Assembly (NCBI RefSeq): GCF_022829545.1
Contig: NZ_JAKSYM010000249.1
Coordinates: forward strand, 55,639-119,638
Source of the DNA: Methylobacterium sp. J-030
GTDB taxonomy: Bacteria > Pseudomonadota > Alphaproteobacteria > Rhizobiales > Beijerinckiaceae
DNA length: 64,000 bases
Direction: 5' to 3'
The notes beneath the pieces are model-generated. The model searched no databases, had not been told where the DNA came from, and saw only the letters and a program-made list of their open reading frames with translations. The position numbers and the translations under genes were made by a program. Within the stretch, counting starts at the first letter, position 1, and each line of letters starts with the position of its first letter. This document shows positions 43,657 to 53,742 of the stretch, in pieces.

Positions 43657-44979
43657 ATGGCCGACATCACCAACCTCCGCTCCCCCGCCGAGGCCGGCCT
43701 GTCGAAGCTGTTCGAGACGGCCCGCCAGAGCTTCGCCAGCGAGACCACGATCGCCCGTGAGGAAGCGTTCCGCTTCTTCGAGGCGACCGGCCTGCCGAGT
43801 CGCCGGGTCGAGGCCTTCAAGTACACCGACCTGCGCACCGCGATCGCCGAGGCCGCGCCGCCCGCCGAGGCACCGAGCCTGGACGCCGCCAAGGCGGCCG
43901 TCGCGCAGGCGAAGGGCTTTTCCGGCATCGAGGCCGCGAGCCTGACCTTCGTGAACGGCCATCTCGTCCGCGAGCTGTCCGATCTCGACCGGATCCCAGC
44001 GGGCGTCACGGTCGTGCCGATGGCCGAGGCCCTCTCCCAGGGCCATGCCGGCCTGAAGCAGCTCGCCCCGGTGGCCCAGGTTCGCGAGAACCCGATCTAC
44101 CAGCTCAACACCGCCTTCCTGGCGGATGGCGCAGTGATCACGGTGGCCCCCGGCGCGAAGCCGGCGCAGCCGCTGCACCTGCGCTTCGTCGGCACCGGCA
44201 CCACGCCGTTCTCGACGGCGACCCGCGTGCTCGTCGTCCTCGGCGAGGGCGCGGAGGTCAGCCTGCTGGAGAGCCACGAGGGTCCGGACGGCCTCACCTG
44301 CCAGCCGAACGACGCCCTCGACGTGGTGGTCGGTCCGAAGGCTGCGTTCCGGCATACACGCCTGAACACGGAGGGCGATGCCACTATCGCCCTCTCGACC
44401 CTGTCGCTGAAGGTCGAGGCCGAGGGTCGGGTCGAGACCGTGAACCTCGTGACCGGGGCGGTGCTGTCGCGCCACCAGATCTACGTCCACGTGGCGGGCG
44501 AGGATACGAACGTCGTGGTCAACGGCGCCGCCATGCTGCGCAAGGGCCAGCTCGCCGATTCGACGCTGCTCGCCGACCACGCCGCCGTCGGGGGCGTCGG
44601 ACGCGAACAGTTCAAGTGGATCATCGACGGCGACGCCACCGGCGTGTTCCAGGGCAAGATCATCGTCCGTCAGGCGGCTCAGAAGACCGACGGCAAGATG
44701 AAGTCCGACTGCCTCCTCCTCACCGACGAGGGACAGATGATGAACAAGCCGGAGCTGGAGATCTTCGCCGACGACGTCGCCTGCGGCCACGGGGCCACCT
44801 GCGGCGCGCCGGACGAGGATCTGCTGTTCTACCTGATGGCCCGCGGCCTGCCGCGTCCCATCGCGGAGAGCCTGCTGGTTCAGGCCTTCGTCGGCGAGGC
44901 GGTGGAAGCGGTCACGCACGAGGGCGCCCGGGAGGCGCTGATCGGCGCGATCGAGGCCTGGTTGAAGGCGCGCGGCTGA
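43657..44979 (+). CDS. sufD: Fe-S cluster assembly protein SufD
   Basis: 440 residues, 3 bp after sufC. The C-terminal half carries HAAVGGVGREQFKWIIDGDATGVFQGKIIV and DCLLLTDEGQMMNKPELEIFADDVACGHGATCGAPDEDLLFYLMARGLP, the SufB/SufD core with the histidine/cysteine scaffold residues. The N-terminal part is helical (FFEATGLPSRRVEAFKYTDLR). SufD partners SufB and aids iron acquisition. Confidence 0.95.
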   Translation: MADITNLRSPAEAGLSKLFETARQSFASETTIAREEAFRFFEATGLPSRRVEAFKYTDLRTAIAEAAPPAEAPSLDAAKAAVAQAKGFSGIEAASLTFVNGHLVRELSDLDRIPAGVTVVPMAEALSQGHAGLKQLAPVAQVRENPIYQLNTAFLADGAVITVAPGAKPAQPLHLRFVGTGTTPFSTATRVLVVLGEGAEVSLLESHEGPDGLTCQPNDALDVVVGPKAAFRHTRLNTEGDATIALSTLSLKVEAEGRVETVNLVTGAVLSRHQIYVHVAGEDTNVVVNGAAMLRKGQLADSTLLADHAAVGGVGREQFKWIIDGDATGVFQGKIIVRQAAQKTDGKMKSDCLLLTDEGQMMNKPELEIFADDVACGHGATCGAPDEDLLFYLMARGLPRPIAESLLVQAFVGEAVEAVTHEGAREALIGAIEAWLKARG

Positions 44980-45014
44980 CGTCCGCAACCCACGCCGCCC
45001 GAAACACGACGCGC

Positions 45015-45125
45015 TCTCCTCCCCCTTGTGGGGCGGAGCCGGAGGTGGAGGCGGTGCAGAAGGCACCGGGACGCTCGATCCTGCACCACCCCCACCCCTA
45101 ACCCCTCCCCACAAGGGGGAGGGGC
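45015..45125. repeat. Palindromic GC-rich repeat element between sufD and sufS
   Basis: About 110 bp with inverted termini: CTCCTCCCCCTTGTGGGG at the left and CCCCACAAGGGGGAGGGG at the right. It has the size and structure of a REP/MITE-type intergenic element and splits the suf operon with a strong hairpin. It could attenuate transcription into sufS or stabilise the upstream mRNA. Confidence 0.65.
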
Positions 45126-45167
45126 CTCCGTCCTTCCGCAAGGAGGGCGTCCAGTGAGTGAAAAGCG

Positions 45168-46412
45168 ATGAACGCACCCGTCCTCACCCCCACCTACGAC
45201 GTCGCGGCGGTCCGGAAGGATTTCCCGATCCTGGGCCAGCAGGTCTATGGCAAGCCCCTGGTCTACCTCGACAACGCCGCCTCGGCGCAGAAGCCGCGTC
45301 AGGTGATCGACGCGATGGTCTCCTGCATGGAGACCGGATACGCCAACGTCCACCGCGGCCTGCACTACATGGCGAACGCCGCGACCGAAGGCTTCGAGGG
45401 CGCCCGCGAGACCACGCGTCAGTTCCTCAACGCGGCCTCGACCGACGAGATCATCTTCACCCGCAACGCCACCGAGGCCTACAACCTCGTGGCGTCGTCG
45501 ATGGGCTGGGGCGGGCTGATCGGGGAGGGGGACGAGATCATCCTCTCGATCATGGAGCACCATTCCAACATCGTGCCCTGGCACTTCCTGCGCGAGCGCC
45601 GCGGCGCCGTGATCAAGTGGGCGCCGGTGGACGAGGAGGGCAACTTCCTCGTCGAGGAATACGAGAAGTTGTTCTCAGCCCGCACCAAGATGGTGGCAAT
45701 CACCCACATGTCGAACGTGCTCGGCACGGTGACGCCCGCCGCCGAGATCGTGCGCATCGCCCACGCCCACGGCGTGCCCGTGCTGCTCGACGGCGCCCAG
45801 AGCGCGGTGCACATGCCCATCGACGTCCGGGCGCTCGATTGCGACTTCTTCGTCTTCACCGGCCACAAGGTCTACGGGCCGACCGGCATCGGCGTGCTCT
45901 ACGCCAAGAGGGAGTGGCTGGACCGCCTGCCCCCCTATCAGGGCGGCGGCGAGATGATCCGCACCGTGAGCGAGGACGCGATCACCTACAATGATCCGCC
46001 GCACAAGTTCGAGGCCGGGACCCCGGCGATCATCGAGGCGGTCGGCTTCGGCGCGGCGCTCGAATACATGATGACGCTGGGGCGTGACGCGATCGCCGCC
46101 CACGAGGCGAAGCTCACCGCCTACGCGCAGGACCGGCTCGGCGCGATGAATGCCCTGCGCCTGATCGGCACGGCGCAGGGCAAGGGCGGGGTCATCGCCT
46201 TCGAGATGAAGGGGGCGCATGCCCACGACATCGCGACCGTGATCGACCGCCAGGGCGTGGCGGTGCGGGCCGGGACACACTGCGCCATGCCGCTGCTCAA
46301 CCGCTTCGGCGTGACCTCGACCTGCCGCGCCTCGTTCGGCCTGTACAACACCACGGGCGAGATCGATGCCCTTGCCGAGGCGCTCGCCAAGGCAGAGATG
46401 CTGTTCACTTAA
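45168..46412 (+). CDS. sufS: Cysteine desulfurase SufS
   Basis: 414 residues. Class II desulfurase: VYLDNAASAQKPRQVIDAM at the start, MEHHSNIVPWHFL, PLP lysine in FTGHKVYGPTGIGVLY, and the short cysteine loop RAGTHCAMPLLNRFG. It supplies persulfide to SufB, usually through SufE or SufU, neither of which is in this operon. GGAGG-like sequence precedes the ATG, after the palindromic repeat. Confidence 0.95.
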   Translation: MNAPVLTPTYDVAAVRKDFPILGQQVYGKPLVYLDNAASAQKPRQVIDAMVSCMETGYANVHRGLHYMANAATEGFEGARETTRQFLNAASTDEIIFTRNATEAYNLVASSMGWGGLIGEGDEIILSIMEHHSNIVPWHFLRERRGAVIKWAPVDEEGNFLVEEYEKLFSARTKMVAITHMSNVLGTVTPAAEIVRIAHAHGVPVLLDGAQSAVHMPIDVRALDCDFFVFTGHKVYGPTGIGVLYAKREWLDRLPPYQGGGEMIRTVSEDAITYNDPPHKFEAGTPAIIEAVGFGAALEYMMTLGRDAIAAHEAKLTAYAQDRLGAMNALRLIGTAQGKGGVIAFEMKGAHAHDIATVIDRQGVAVRAGTHCAMPLLNRFGVTSTCRASFGLYNTTGEIDALAEALAKAEMLFT

Positions 46413-46566
46413 TACGAAGGCGCGCTTTGCCGAAGCCGATACCGGTTCGGCGTGAGAGCGGGCGTGCCAACAAAAGCCTGGGGCCGTTCCCGATTGCAAC
46501 GCGATCGGCAACGGCTCTAGGGTTCGAGGCTGGTCCCGTCCGGACGGGTCCGGGGAGAGTGTAACG

Positions 46567-46950
46567 ATGACCACCGACGCCACCATCACGGGCGGCATGA
46601 ACGCACCCGCAGTCGCCGGCGACTCCGCGATCCCGCAGGCGGAGCTGGACCGCCTGACCGACGATATCGTCGCGGCGCTGAAAAGCGTCTACGACCCCGA
46701 GATCCCGGCCGACATCTACGAGCTTGGCCTGATCTACAAGGTCGATATCGGCGACGACCGGAAGGTTGCGATCGATATGACGCTCACGGCCCCGGGCTGC
46801 CCGGTGGCGGGCGAGATGCCGGGCTGGGTCGAGAACGCCGTGGGCGCCGTGCCGGGCGTCCAGTCCTGCGCGGTGACGATGGTGTTCGACCCGCCGTGGG
46901 ATCAGAGCCGCATGTCGGACGAGGCCCGGGTTGCCCTCGACATGTGGTAG
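46567..46950 (+). CDS. sufT: SUF system protein SufT (MIP18/DUF59 family)
   Basis: 127 residues. The DUF59 core VYDPEIPADIYELGLIYKVDIGDDRKVAIDMTLTAPGCPVAGEMPGWVENAV contains the conserved cysteine, followed by VFDPPWDQSRMSDEARVALDMW, the usual ending. SufT assists Fe-S maturation. A ~150-bp gap separates it from sufS; the expected sufA gene does not follow. Confidence 0.92.
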   Translation: MTTDATITGGMNAPAVAGDSAIPQAELDRLTDDIVAALKSVYDPEIPADIYELGLIYKVDIGDDRKVAIDMTLTAPGCPVAGEMPGWVENAVGAVPGVQSCAVTMVFDPPWDQSRMSDEARVALDMW

Positions 46951-47169
46951 CTCAGGACGCGACAGGCCAGGAAACGCGGTCAGGGATCGCGGTCAGGAAT
47001 CGCGGCCACGGACGCGCGGTCTGGTGATCATCGTGCCGCTGCGGGCGGACAAACAGCGACGGCGCCGCGATGAGGACCGAGCCATTAAGGGTGCGCTAAC
47101 CATGCGGGCGCAGATCGGGATAGGCCGCTGCCAGAGCGGTCCCCCCATCAGCGTGCGCGGTAAGGTTGG

Positions 47170-47508
47170 ATGGCTTCGGGCTACGTGATTGCAGCCTTGC
47201 TGGAGGCTTCAGGGCTGATCGGCCTCGCGCTCGCCCTCATCAAGATCCGGGCGGAACGGGAGGCGAGGGCCGCCGAATTGCGAAGCTTCCTCCGTTCCGG
47301 CCAAAGCGCTTCAGCGCCCTTCGATATCGGCGGCTCGCGCCGTCGGATCATCATCGGGATCGGCGGGAACGCAATTCCCTATGCGGCAGAGGCTGGCCGC
47401 TCTGAGCCAACCTGCGACTCGACGGCCCGATCCGCACTGCGGCGCGCCATCGTGCCCGACAACCCGCAGTTCCAGCCCGCGCGCGCGACCCCGGTCAGCG
47501 CAGGATGA
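47170..47508 (+). CDS. Hypothetical protein with one N-terminal membrane helix
   Basis: 112 residues if real. The first 25 residues form a hydrophobic helix (YVIAALLEASGLIGLALALI) followed by a charged helix (KIRAEREARAAELRSFLRS); the rest is low-complexity and may be disordered. The upstream ribosome site (TAAGG) is weak. No family recognised. Confidence 0.35.
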   Translation: MASGYVIAALLEASGLIGLALALIKIRAEREARAAELRSFLRSGQSASAPFDIGGSRRRIIIGIGGNAIPYAAEAGRSEPTCDSTARSALRRAIVPDNPQFQPARATPVSAG

Positions 47509-47819
47509 TATCGAGGCCGCTGCCGAACAGCACGACGGCGCTGAGCGTCAGCATGAACTTCAGATCTTCAAGACGGGCGCTCATGGTCGATCCTCTTCGA
47601 AGGGCGGCGGCACCGCGGCTTCACCACCGCATTATCATCGCATTAACGGAAATTCCGCGAGTCTCTTCAGCTTCTGTTAGGCATTTACGAGCGCTTTCCA
47701 TTCGGTAACGTTATCGATCCGTTAAGATCACGCTCGATCCGTTAAAAGGGTTCTATGCCCGCCGTCGCGAGCCGGCCGTGCGACAGAGCACCGGCGCATG
47801 CGCCAGAAAGACCGTGACC
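47509..47819. promoter_or_regulatory. 311-bp intergenic region with a 20-bp-spaced direct repeat
   Basis: TCGATCCGTTAA occurs at 47714-47725 and again at 47734-47745, exactly 20 bp apart, which is close to two helical turns. The region around it is AT-rich compared with its surroundings. It may be an operator or promoter element for the membrane protein at 47820. No convincing gene lies in the gap. Confidence 0.35.
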
Positions 47820-48131
47820 ATGGAGCAGGGAAGGATCGGCGCGTTCGCCAGGGTGGTCGATTGGCTGTTTCGGAACCGCAGCACCGGTGATCTGACGGTC
47901 GCACAATGGCCCAATCTGCCGCTCTGGTTGTTCGGTGGGCTCTCGCTATGTGCCTGGGCGGCACAGGACAGGCAGCCCCTGGCGCAATGGCTATCGGCCG
48001 GTGCGGACCTCGCCCTCGCGTGGTGGGCACTCGACGAGCTGCTGCGCGGGGTAAACCCCTGGCGTCGGTTCCTCGGGGGCGGGACGCTGTTAGGGCTCAT
48101 CGCGCTCATCACGCTTCGGCGAGCAGGTTGA
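47820..48131 (+). CDS. Small membrane protein, conserved hypothetical
   Basis: 103 residues from ATG 47820. A short cytoplasmic N-terminus with VVDWLFRNRSTGDLTVAQWPNLPLWLF is followed by about three helices (GGLSLCAWAAQ, LSAGADLALAWWALDELLRGVNPWRRFL, GGTLLGLIALITL). The WWALDELLRGVNPWRR motif looks conserved and I recall similar Methylobacterium proteins, but no function is known. A 14-residue longer start exists at 47778. Confidence 0.65.
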   Translation: MEQGRIGAFARVVDWLFRNRSTGDLTVAQWPNLPLWLFGGLSLCAWAAQDRQPLAQWLSAGADLALAWWALDELLRGVNPWRRFLGGGTLLGLIALITLRRAG

Positions 48132-48351
48132 GCTGAGCTCGACTGGCCAGAGACGCGCGCGCAAGGGCGAAGACTGAATTGGCCGGCGTCGGAGCGCGGG
48201 CAGATCCGGCTTGCCGCTCCCGCCGACCACGGCTCGGCTGTCTGCCACATGGCTCGCAACCTAACGGTAGGTTGCACCGATCGAGAATATGTGGATGTTC
48301 GCGCCGGGCGACGGCAGAGGCGTCCCATCGAGGATTGGTGTTGAAGGCATC

Positions 48352-48606
48352 ATGACGGACGCAGGGGGATTGCATCCCAGGAGCGCCGCGTCCCCCGCCG
48401 ACGAGCGGGCACGGCTGCTCGAGCAGATTGCAGAGGCGTTGAAGATTCCCGTTTCGACCTTTCACGGACGGGCAGGGGCCCACGCGCCGCCGCGTGGGCC
48501 GGCCGCCTCGGAATGCACGGCCCTGCTGGCGGCCTTCGCTCGAATCGACGATCCGGATCGGCGCAGGGAATGCTTGGCGATCGTCGAGCGCTTCAGCAGC
48601 GAGTGA
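48352..48606 (+). CDS. Short protein resembling the C-terminal half of a XRE-type regulator
   Basis: 84 residues from ATG 48352. The stretch LLEQIAEALKIPVSTFHG and the final LLAAFARIDDPDRRRECLAIVERF match the pattern found after the helix-turn-helix in many Hyphomicrobiales XRE regulators, but no DNA-binding helix-turn-helix is present. It may be a stand-alone modulator or a truncated regulator. No partner is adjacent. Confidence 0.6.
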   Translation: MTDAGGLHPRSAASPADERARLLEQIAEALKIPVSTFHGRAGAHAPPRGPAASECTALLAAFARIDDPDRRRECLAIVERFSSE

Positions 48607-48740
48607 TGGCGCCACCTGCTCGACCGTGCGCCGGCGCACATGGGATCGGTCCGGACCCGGGATGCAGCGTGCTATAGCGCCGGCCGTCTCAGAGGCGGCG
48701 TCCGTCGGCTCGGGGCTCGCCTCGCTCCATCCAGGCACCG

Positions 48741-49669
<929 letters not shown>

Positions 49670-49673
<4 letters not shown>

Positions 49674-50449
49674 ACAGGGTTACGGGTATGAACTGGCCGG
49701 CGGTCCGGGCGATCTACCGGTTCGAGATGGGCCGGTTCTGGCGCACGGCCGGGCAGAGCATCCTGGCCCCGGTGATCTCGACGACGCTGTACTTCGTCGT
49801 GTTCGGCGCCGCGATCGGCTCGCGGGTCTCGGCGGTCGACGGCGTGCCCTACGGGCTGTTCATCGTGCCGGGCCTGATCATGCTCTCGCTGCTGACGCAG
49901 AGCATCGCCAACGCCTCGTTCGGCATCTACTTCCCGCGCTTCGCCGGCACGATCTACGAGATCCTGTCGGCGCCGATCTCGCCGCTGGAGGTGGTGCTGG
50001 GCTTCGTGGGCGCGGCGGCCTCGAAGTCGATCCTGATCGGCCTGATCATCCTGGCGACCTCGGCTTTGTTCGTGCCGCTGCGGATCGACCACCCGCTCTG
50101 GATGATCGCCTTCCTGCTGCTCACAGCGGTGACGTTCAGTCTGTTCGGTTTCGTGATCGGCCTCTGGGCGGACGGGTTCGAGAAGCTGCAGCTCGTCCCG
50201 CTCCTCGTGGTGACGCCGCTGACCTTCCTGGGCGGCAGCTTCTACGCCATCGGCATGCTGCCGCCGTTCTGGCACGCGGTCAGCCTGCTCAACCCGGTCG
50301 TGTACCTGATCAGCGGCTTCCGCTGGGCCTTCTTCGGCAAGGGGGATGTGAGCATCGCGATCAGCCTCGGCATGACCGCGCTGTTCCTCGTGATCTGCCT
50401 CGGCCTCGTCGCCTACATCTTCCGGACGGGGTACCGGCTGAAGAGCTGA
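49670..50449 (+). CDS. ABC-2 type permease (YadH-like)
   Basis: 259 residues with six predicted helices. The N-terminus [39 protein letters not shown] and the conserved [40 protein letters not shown] block are ABC-2/YadH signatures. It overlaps the ATPase gene by ATGA and ends 5 bp before the convergent hydrolase. Confidence 0.93.
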
Positions 50450-50453
50450 AGGC

Positions 50454-51251
50454 TCAAGGCTGCGCCGCCAGGAACGCCAGCACGCCATCCCGATGCGGCT
50501 TAGCGCCGACCGCGGTGGAGTGGTCCTTGCCCTCGATCTCCAGCGCCCGCGCATCCGGGATCAGCGCGGCGAGACCCGGCCCGGAGCCCGCCACCGTGTC
50601 GAGGGTGCCGACCGAGACGAGTACCGGAACCTCGATCTGGCCGAGTTCCGCCCGGCTCAGCGTCTGGCGCGAGCCGCGCATGCAGGCGGCGAGCGCTCGC
50701 AGATCGCTCCGGGTCTGCTCGGCGAACATGCGGAAGGCGGCGGCCGTGGGATTCGGGGCCGGAGTCCCGGCGGGTGCCTCCAAGGCCTCGGCGATGCCCG
50801 AGGGCAGCCCCTTGCCCTCGACAAGGTGCATCCCGAGCCCGCCGATCAGCGCCGAGCGGACCCGGTCGGCGTGATCCAGGGCGATATGCGCCGTGATCCG
50901 CCCGCCCATCGAGTAACCCATCACGTGGGCGCGCGTGATCCCGAGATGGTCCAGCAGCCGGATCGCGTCGCCCGCCATCGCCTCGGAGCTGTAGGCGGCC
51001 GAATCGTAGAGCTTCTCGCTCTCGCCGTGGCCGCGATTGTCCAGGGCGATCGCCCGGTAGCCGGACTGGGTGAGCGCCTTCACCCACTGCGTGTTGACCC
51101 AGTTGACCGCGTGGTTCGACGCGAAGCCGTGGATCAGCAGGATCGGCGTGCCGGCCCCATCCGCGGGCGGGACATCGATATAGGCGATCCGCACGCCGTC
51201 GGAATTGAAGGATTCCATGCCGGGCAACCCATGCTCCTCACGCTCGGTCAC
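50454..51251 (-). CDS. Alpha/beta hydrolase
   Basis: 265 residues (an internal start at about 51218, MESF, is also possible). The oxyanion loop LLIHGFAS, nucleophile elbow GYSMGG, acid in GTLDTVAG and histidine in GKDHSTAVG are intact, as in esterases and haloperoxidase-like hydrolases. Substrate unknown; no obvious operon partner. Confidence 0.87.
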   Translation of the reverse strand: MTEREEHGLPGMESFNSDGVRIAYIDVPPADGAGTPILLIHGFASNHAVNWVNTQWVKALTQSGYRAIALDNRGHGESEKLYDSAAYSSEAMAGDAIRLLDHLGITRAHVMGYSMGGRITAHIALDHADRVRSALIGGLGMHLVEGKGLPSGIAEALEAPAGTPAPNPTAAAFRMFAEQTRSDLRALAACMRGSRQTLSRAELGQIEVPVLVSVGTLDTVAGSGPGLAALIPDARALEIEGKDHSTAVGAKPHRDGVLAFLAAQP

Positions 51252-51334
51252 CGCTTAGACCACGCGGGCTTGCCGGGGCAACGCATCGCGATCGGCTTGC
51301 GGGGCTGTGCGCCGGCTGGCAAACCGCGCCGGTC

Positions 51335-52177
51335 ATGACGGACTCGCAGCCCTACGGCACCTATGAACCGACCGGTCTCGTGGCGGCGATCACCCGCCGC
51401 ACGAACCGGATTCCGGCCGGATCCTGGTACGGCCGGCGCCTCGCGCTGTTCCTGCGCCGGATCGCGATCTCGCGGCTCAGCGGCAAGCCCCTCGACGTCA
51501 CCCGCTACGGCGCGCGGATGCGGCTGCACCCCTACAACAACAATTGCGAGAAGAAGGTGCTGTTCACGCCGCAGTTCTTCGATCCCGAAGAGCGTGCGCT
51601 GTTGCAGGAGCGCCTGCCGAACGACTGCGTCTTCCTCGATATCGGTGCGAATATCGGTGCCTACGCCCTATGCGTGGCCGCCTTCTCGGGGCCGGAGGCT
51701 CGGATAATCGCCGTGGAACCGCAGCCCGACATCTTCAACCGCTTGACCTACAACATCGCCCAGAATCCGTTCCACACCGTCAAGGCGGTCGCCTGCGCGG
51801 TCGCCGACAAGGCCGGCGAGCTGACCCTGTTCATCGATCCGCGCAACCGGGGCGAGTCGAGCCTGCGGATCGTCGGCACCAACGAGGGCGCGCGGATCAC
51901 GGTGCCGGCGGTGACGCTCCTCGACCTTCTCCGCAGCGAGGGCCTGACCCGGGTGGATGCCGTCAAGCTCGACGTGGAGGGCGCCGAGGATCTGATCCTG
52001 GAGCCGTTCCTGCGCGAGGCGCCGGACACGCTTCTGCCGCGCATGTTGCTGATCGAGAACGGCACCGGGCAGTGGCAGATCGATCTGCCGAAGCACCTTG
52101 ACGGCTACGGCTATCGGGAAATCTCGCGCTCCCGGCTGAACCTGATGTTCGAGCGCACGGCCGTCATGCCGGCGTGA
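51335..52177 (+). CDS. FkbM family methyltransferase
   Basis: 280 residues. The SAM-binding motif FLDIGANIGAYAL, the acidic loop VEPQPDIFNRL and VKLDVEGAEDLILEPF define FkbM methyltransferases, which O-methylate sugars of glycans or natural products. The 3' end overlaps the convergent sfsA gene by 14 bp. Role here is unknown but fits surface-polysaccharide modification. Confidence 0.88.
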   Translation: MTDSQPYGTYEPTGLVAAITRRTNRIPAGSWYGRRLALFLRRIAISRLSGKPLDVTRYGARMRLHPYNNNCEKKVLFTPQFFDPEERALLQERLPNDCVFLDIGANIGAYALCVAAFSGPEARIIAVEPQPDIFNRLTYNIAQNPFHTVKAVACAVADKAGELTLFIDPRNRGESSLRIVGTNEGARITVPAVTLLDLLRSEGLTRVDAVKLDVEGAEDLILEPFLREAPDTLLPRMLLIENGTGQWQIDLPKHLDGYGYREISRSRLNLMFERTAVMPA

Positions 52178-52877
52178 CCACCGGAATCTCTCCCACGATC
52201 GCGACACCCGCCGGCTCGACCGCGCAGCGATAGGCGCGGACCTCCACACCCGCGGCCCGCGCCGCGCGAAACGCCCGGTCGAAGGCCGGATCGATGTCAC
52301 GGGCGACATCGAACGCCTCCGCGTCCATCTGCACGACGATGACGACCAGCGCCCGTCCGCCGTCCGCCACCACCTGGGCGAGGTCGCGCATGTGCCGGGC
52401 GCTGCGGGCGGCCGTGCAGTCCGGGAACTCCGCGAGGCCGGCCCGGCGCATCAGGTGGCAGTTCTTCACCTCGACGTGGCACGGCCCGTCACCGCCGCCG
52501 CTCGCGACGAAATCGACCCGGCTCGCCTGCGCGTAGCGCACCTCCGGCTTCAGCACGTCGTATCCGCTGAGCGCCGGGATCACCCCGGCGCGAAAAGCCT
52601 CGGCCACCAGGGCGTTCGGGCGCAGGGTGTTGAGGCCGACCCATTGCGGGCCGCCCGGCAGATCCGCCTCGACCAGTTCCCAGGTCAGCGGCAGCTTGCG
52701 CGCCGGATTCGCCGAGCGGGACAGCAGCACCCGCGCCCCGGGCGTATTGAGGCCGAGCATCGCCCCCGGATTGGGGCAATGCGCGGTCACGAGCCCCTCA
52801 TCGGTCTCGATATCGGCCAGGAATCGCTTGTAGCGCTGGACCAGCCGTCCCGGCAGGAGCGGCGCGGCGAACTGCAT
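52164..52877 (-). CDS. sfsA: Sugar fermentation stimulation protein homologue SfsA
   Basis: 237 residues from ATG 52877. The N-terminal OB-like part (LLPGRLVQRYKRFLADIET, AHCPNPGAMLGL) and the nuclease-like core (SRVDFVA, CHVEVKNCHLM, FPDCTAARSARHMRDL) match SfsA. E. coli SfsA is reported to bind DNA and affect maltose metabolism, while its nuclease-like residues DFV and EVKN are conserved. The true cellular role is uncertain. Confidence 0.94.
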   Translation of the reverse strand: MQFAAPLLPGRLVQRYKRFLADIETDEGLVTAHCPNPGAMLGLNTPGARVLLSRSANPARKLPLTWELVEADLPGGPQWVGLNTLRPNALVAEAFRAGVIPALSGYDVLKPEVRYAQASRVDFVASGGGDGPCHVEVKNCHLMRRAGLAEFPDCTAARSARHMRDLAQVVADGGRALVVIVVQMDAEAFDVARDIDPAFDRAFRAARAAGVEVRAYRCAVEPAGVAIVGEIPVVTPA

Positions 52878-52954
52878 GGCATCCTCGGGATTGTCGTAGT
52901 CGGAAGAGCGTGTCGCGCTATCTGCCCGCACGATCCACCCGACGCCAGAGCCCC

Positions 52955-53695
52955 ATGGACCAGACCACCGAATCCATCACCGCCGCCATCCTCGTGATCG
53001 GCGATGAGATCCTCTCGGGTCGCACCAAGGACAAAAATATCGGCACCATCGCGGACTTCCTCACCGCGGCCGGCATCGACCTGCGCGAGGTGCGGATCGT
53101 GCCCGACGAGGCCGGCATGATCGTCGAGGCGGTCAACGCCCTGCGCGCCCGCTACACTTACCTGTTCACCACCGGCGGGATCGGTCCGACCCACGACGAC
53201 ATCACGGCCGATTGTGTCGCCGAAGCCTTCGGAGTCGGCATCGACGTCGACGCGCGCGCCCGGGCCATGCTGCTGGAACGGCACAAGCCGGAGGATCTCA
53301 ACGAGGCCCGCCTGCGCATGGCGCGGATCCCGTTCGGCGCCGACCTGATCGCCAATCCGGTCTCGAAGGCGCCGGGCTTCCGGATCGGCAACGTCCACGT
53401 GATGGCCGGCGTGCCGGGGATCATGCAGGCGATGCTCGACTCGATCGCCCCGACCCTGACGGGTGGCGCCGCGATGCTCTCGGAGACGATCGAGGCGGTC
53501 GGCCTGCCGGAGGGCAATTACGCGGGCGAGCTCGGCGCGATCGCCAAGGAGCGGCCCAAGGTCTCGATCGGCTCCTACCCGGCGATGACGCCCGACGGTT
53601 TCCGCAATCGGATCGTGGTGCGCAGCCGGGATCCGGAGGCGCTGGCGGAGGCGCGGCGCGCGGTCGAGGCCCTGGTGGCTCGGCTCACGGACTGA
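52955..53695 (+). CDS. CinA N-terminal-type molybdopterin-binding protein
   Basis: 246 residues from ATG 52955, matching the MoCF/MoaB-like domain of CinA: VIGDEILSGRTKDKNI, TTGGIGPTHDDITADCVA and VHVMAGVPGIMQAML. It lacks the C-terminal nicotinamide-nucleotide deamidase domain of full CinA, the usual state in alphaproteobacteria. It may be an ADP-ribose or NMN-related pyrophosphatase; substrate unproved. An upstream in-frame ATG at 52910 is less likely. Confidence 0.86.
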   Translation: MDQTTESITAAILVIGDEILSGRTKDKNIGTIADFLTAAGIDLREVRIVPDEAGMIVEAVNALRARYTYLFTTGGIGPTHDDITADCVAEAFGVGIDVDARARAMLLERHKPEDLNEARLRMARIPFGADLIANPVSKAPGFRIGNVHVMAGVPGIMQAMLDSIAPTLTGGAAMLSETIEAVGLPEGNYAGELGAIAKERPKVSIGSYPAMTPDGFRNRIVVRSRDPEALAEARRAVEALVARLTD

Positions 53696-53742
53696 GTGTC
53701 GGATCGGCCGACTGGAACGGGTTGCGTAGCGGGGCTGGTCGG

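Noticed and set aside
46413..46566. Possible riboswitch before sufT
   Set aside because: Only generic GC-rich hairpins are present; no recognisable riboswitch core.
46931..47188. Open frame overlapping the sufT 3' end
   Set aside because: Arg-rich, no ribosome site, no family resemblance.
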